A DNA stretch of 12,819 nt. Source: JBDHAC01 sp039588215. GTDB taxonomy: Bacteria; Gemmatimonadota; Gemmatimonadetes; Palauibacterales; Palauibacteraceae. Under the pieces are notes generated by a model. That model saw only the letters and a program-made list of their open reading frames with translations. It was not told the DNA's origin and did no database searches. The first letter of the stretch is position 1. The number at the start of each line of letters is the position of its first letter. Where the stretch lies: NCBI GenBank assembly GCA_039588215.1, contig JBDHAD010000092.1, positions 1-12,819 on the forward strand, read 5' to 3'. Of this stretch, positions 12,580-12,819 are shown piece by piece. Both the position numbers and the translations under genes were made by a program.

Positions 12580-12819
12580 TTACCCTGGCGCTCCCGTCGG
12601 GTGCGGAGCGGTCAGCCGCCGGCCCAGGACACCGCAGAGGGCACGCAAGTCGTCCATCATAGCCCGAAAGTCCTCGAGCGTGAGGGACTGGTGTCCATCA
12701 CACAGGGCCGCGTCGACATCGCAGTGTACCTCGACGAGAAGGCCGTCGGCCCCGGCCGCCAGTGCGGCCTTGCTCATCGTCGGGACCATCCACCGGTGCC
12801 CCGTTCCGTGGCTGGGATC
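12580..12819 (-). CDS. DAHP synthase, C-terminal part (gene continues beyond the right edge)
   Basis: The last 79 residues of 3-deoxy-D-arabino-heptulosonate 7-phosphate synthase, first enzyme of the shikimate pathway, which condenses phosphoenolpyruvate with erythrose 4-phosphate. Reading from the edge, DPSHGTGHRWMVPTMSKAA carries the family's DPSHGTG metal/substrate loop, then AAGADGLLVEVHCD (VEVH motif) and DGHQSLTLEDF near the end. This is the aroF/aroG type related to KDO8P synthase (type I beta). The usual Pro after the VEVH motif is here CD. A start inside the window (ATG at 12787-12789) is not the true one, because conserved sequence runs past it. The TAA stop is three bases from the next gene. 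Confidence 0.88.
   Translation of the reverse strand, partial: DPSHGTGHRWMVPTMSKAALAAGADGLLVEVHCDVDAALCDGHQSLTLEDFRAMMDDLRALCGVLGRRLTAPHPTGAPG

Noticed and set aside
1..12819. Search for CRISPR arrays, insertion sequences, toxin-antitoxin or defence genes
   Set aside because: No regularly spaced repeats, terminal inverted repeats with a transposase, or recognisable defence domains were seen.

Overview
The window is GC-rich bacterial DNA (about two thirds G+C by eye), with G/C-ending codons in every credible gene. Two exported proteins have signal peptides ending in the Ala-Gln(-Gln) style common in Gemmatimonadota. That phylum, or a similar GC-rich environmental lineage, is my best guess. 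There is no rRNA, tRNA or other phylogenetic marker, so the assignment is weak. I see no insertion sequence, phage gene, integrase or CRISPR array.

Layout. The left edge (1-890, minus strand) holds a possible 5' fragment of one gene and a secreted peptidoglycan-binding-domain protein with a Gly/Pro/Arg-rich tail. From 9006 down to 1013 lies a six-gene minus-strand block that reads as one tricarboxylate-metabolism operon: HD-domain protein, MmgE/PrpD-family dehydratase, single-chain homoaconitase-type hydro-lyase, isocitrate/isopropylmalate-type dehydrogenase, citrate lyase beta (CitE), citrate lyase alpha (CitF). Upstream are an operator-like palindrome and a 67-residue cysteine-rich protein with a hairpin in front of it. 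From 9754 to 11488 lies an envelope-stress type module: a secreted fasciclin-domain protein read leftwards from a shared intergenic region, and, read rightwards, an ECF sigma factor followed by a tiny zinc-binding anti-sigma factor. The right edge (12819-11491, minus strand) holds the end of a DAHP synthase gene followed after 3 bases by an amino-acid-type periplasmic binding protein.

How the genes may work together. CitF and CitE cleave citrate (or a close analogue) through an acyl-thioester, or run in reverse. The PrpD-family and homoaconitase-like proteins can interconvert a citrate-type acid, its cis-aconitate form and its isocitrate-type isomer. The dehydrogenase can decarboxylate that isomer to a 2-oxo acid. 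Together they form a complete chain between (acetyl-CoA + 2-oxo acid) and (a one-carbon-longer 2-oxo acid + CO2), or a route for using environmental tricarboxylates. This set in one operon is the most interesting object here. Two details make it stranger. The acyl-carrier subunit CitD is absent as a gene, but what looks like the last part of CitD sits in frame in front of CitE, cut off by a stop codon. The dehydrogenase also differs from isocitrate dehydrogenase at one substrate-contact position.

Limits. Everything is by eye. Family calls rest on remembered motifs, and substrates, operon structure and all small regulatory sites are inferences.
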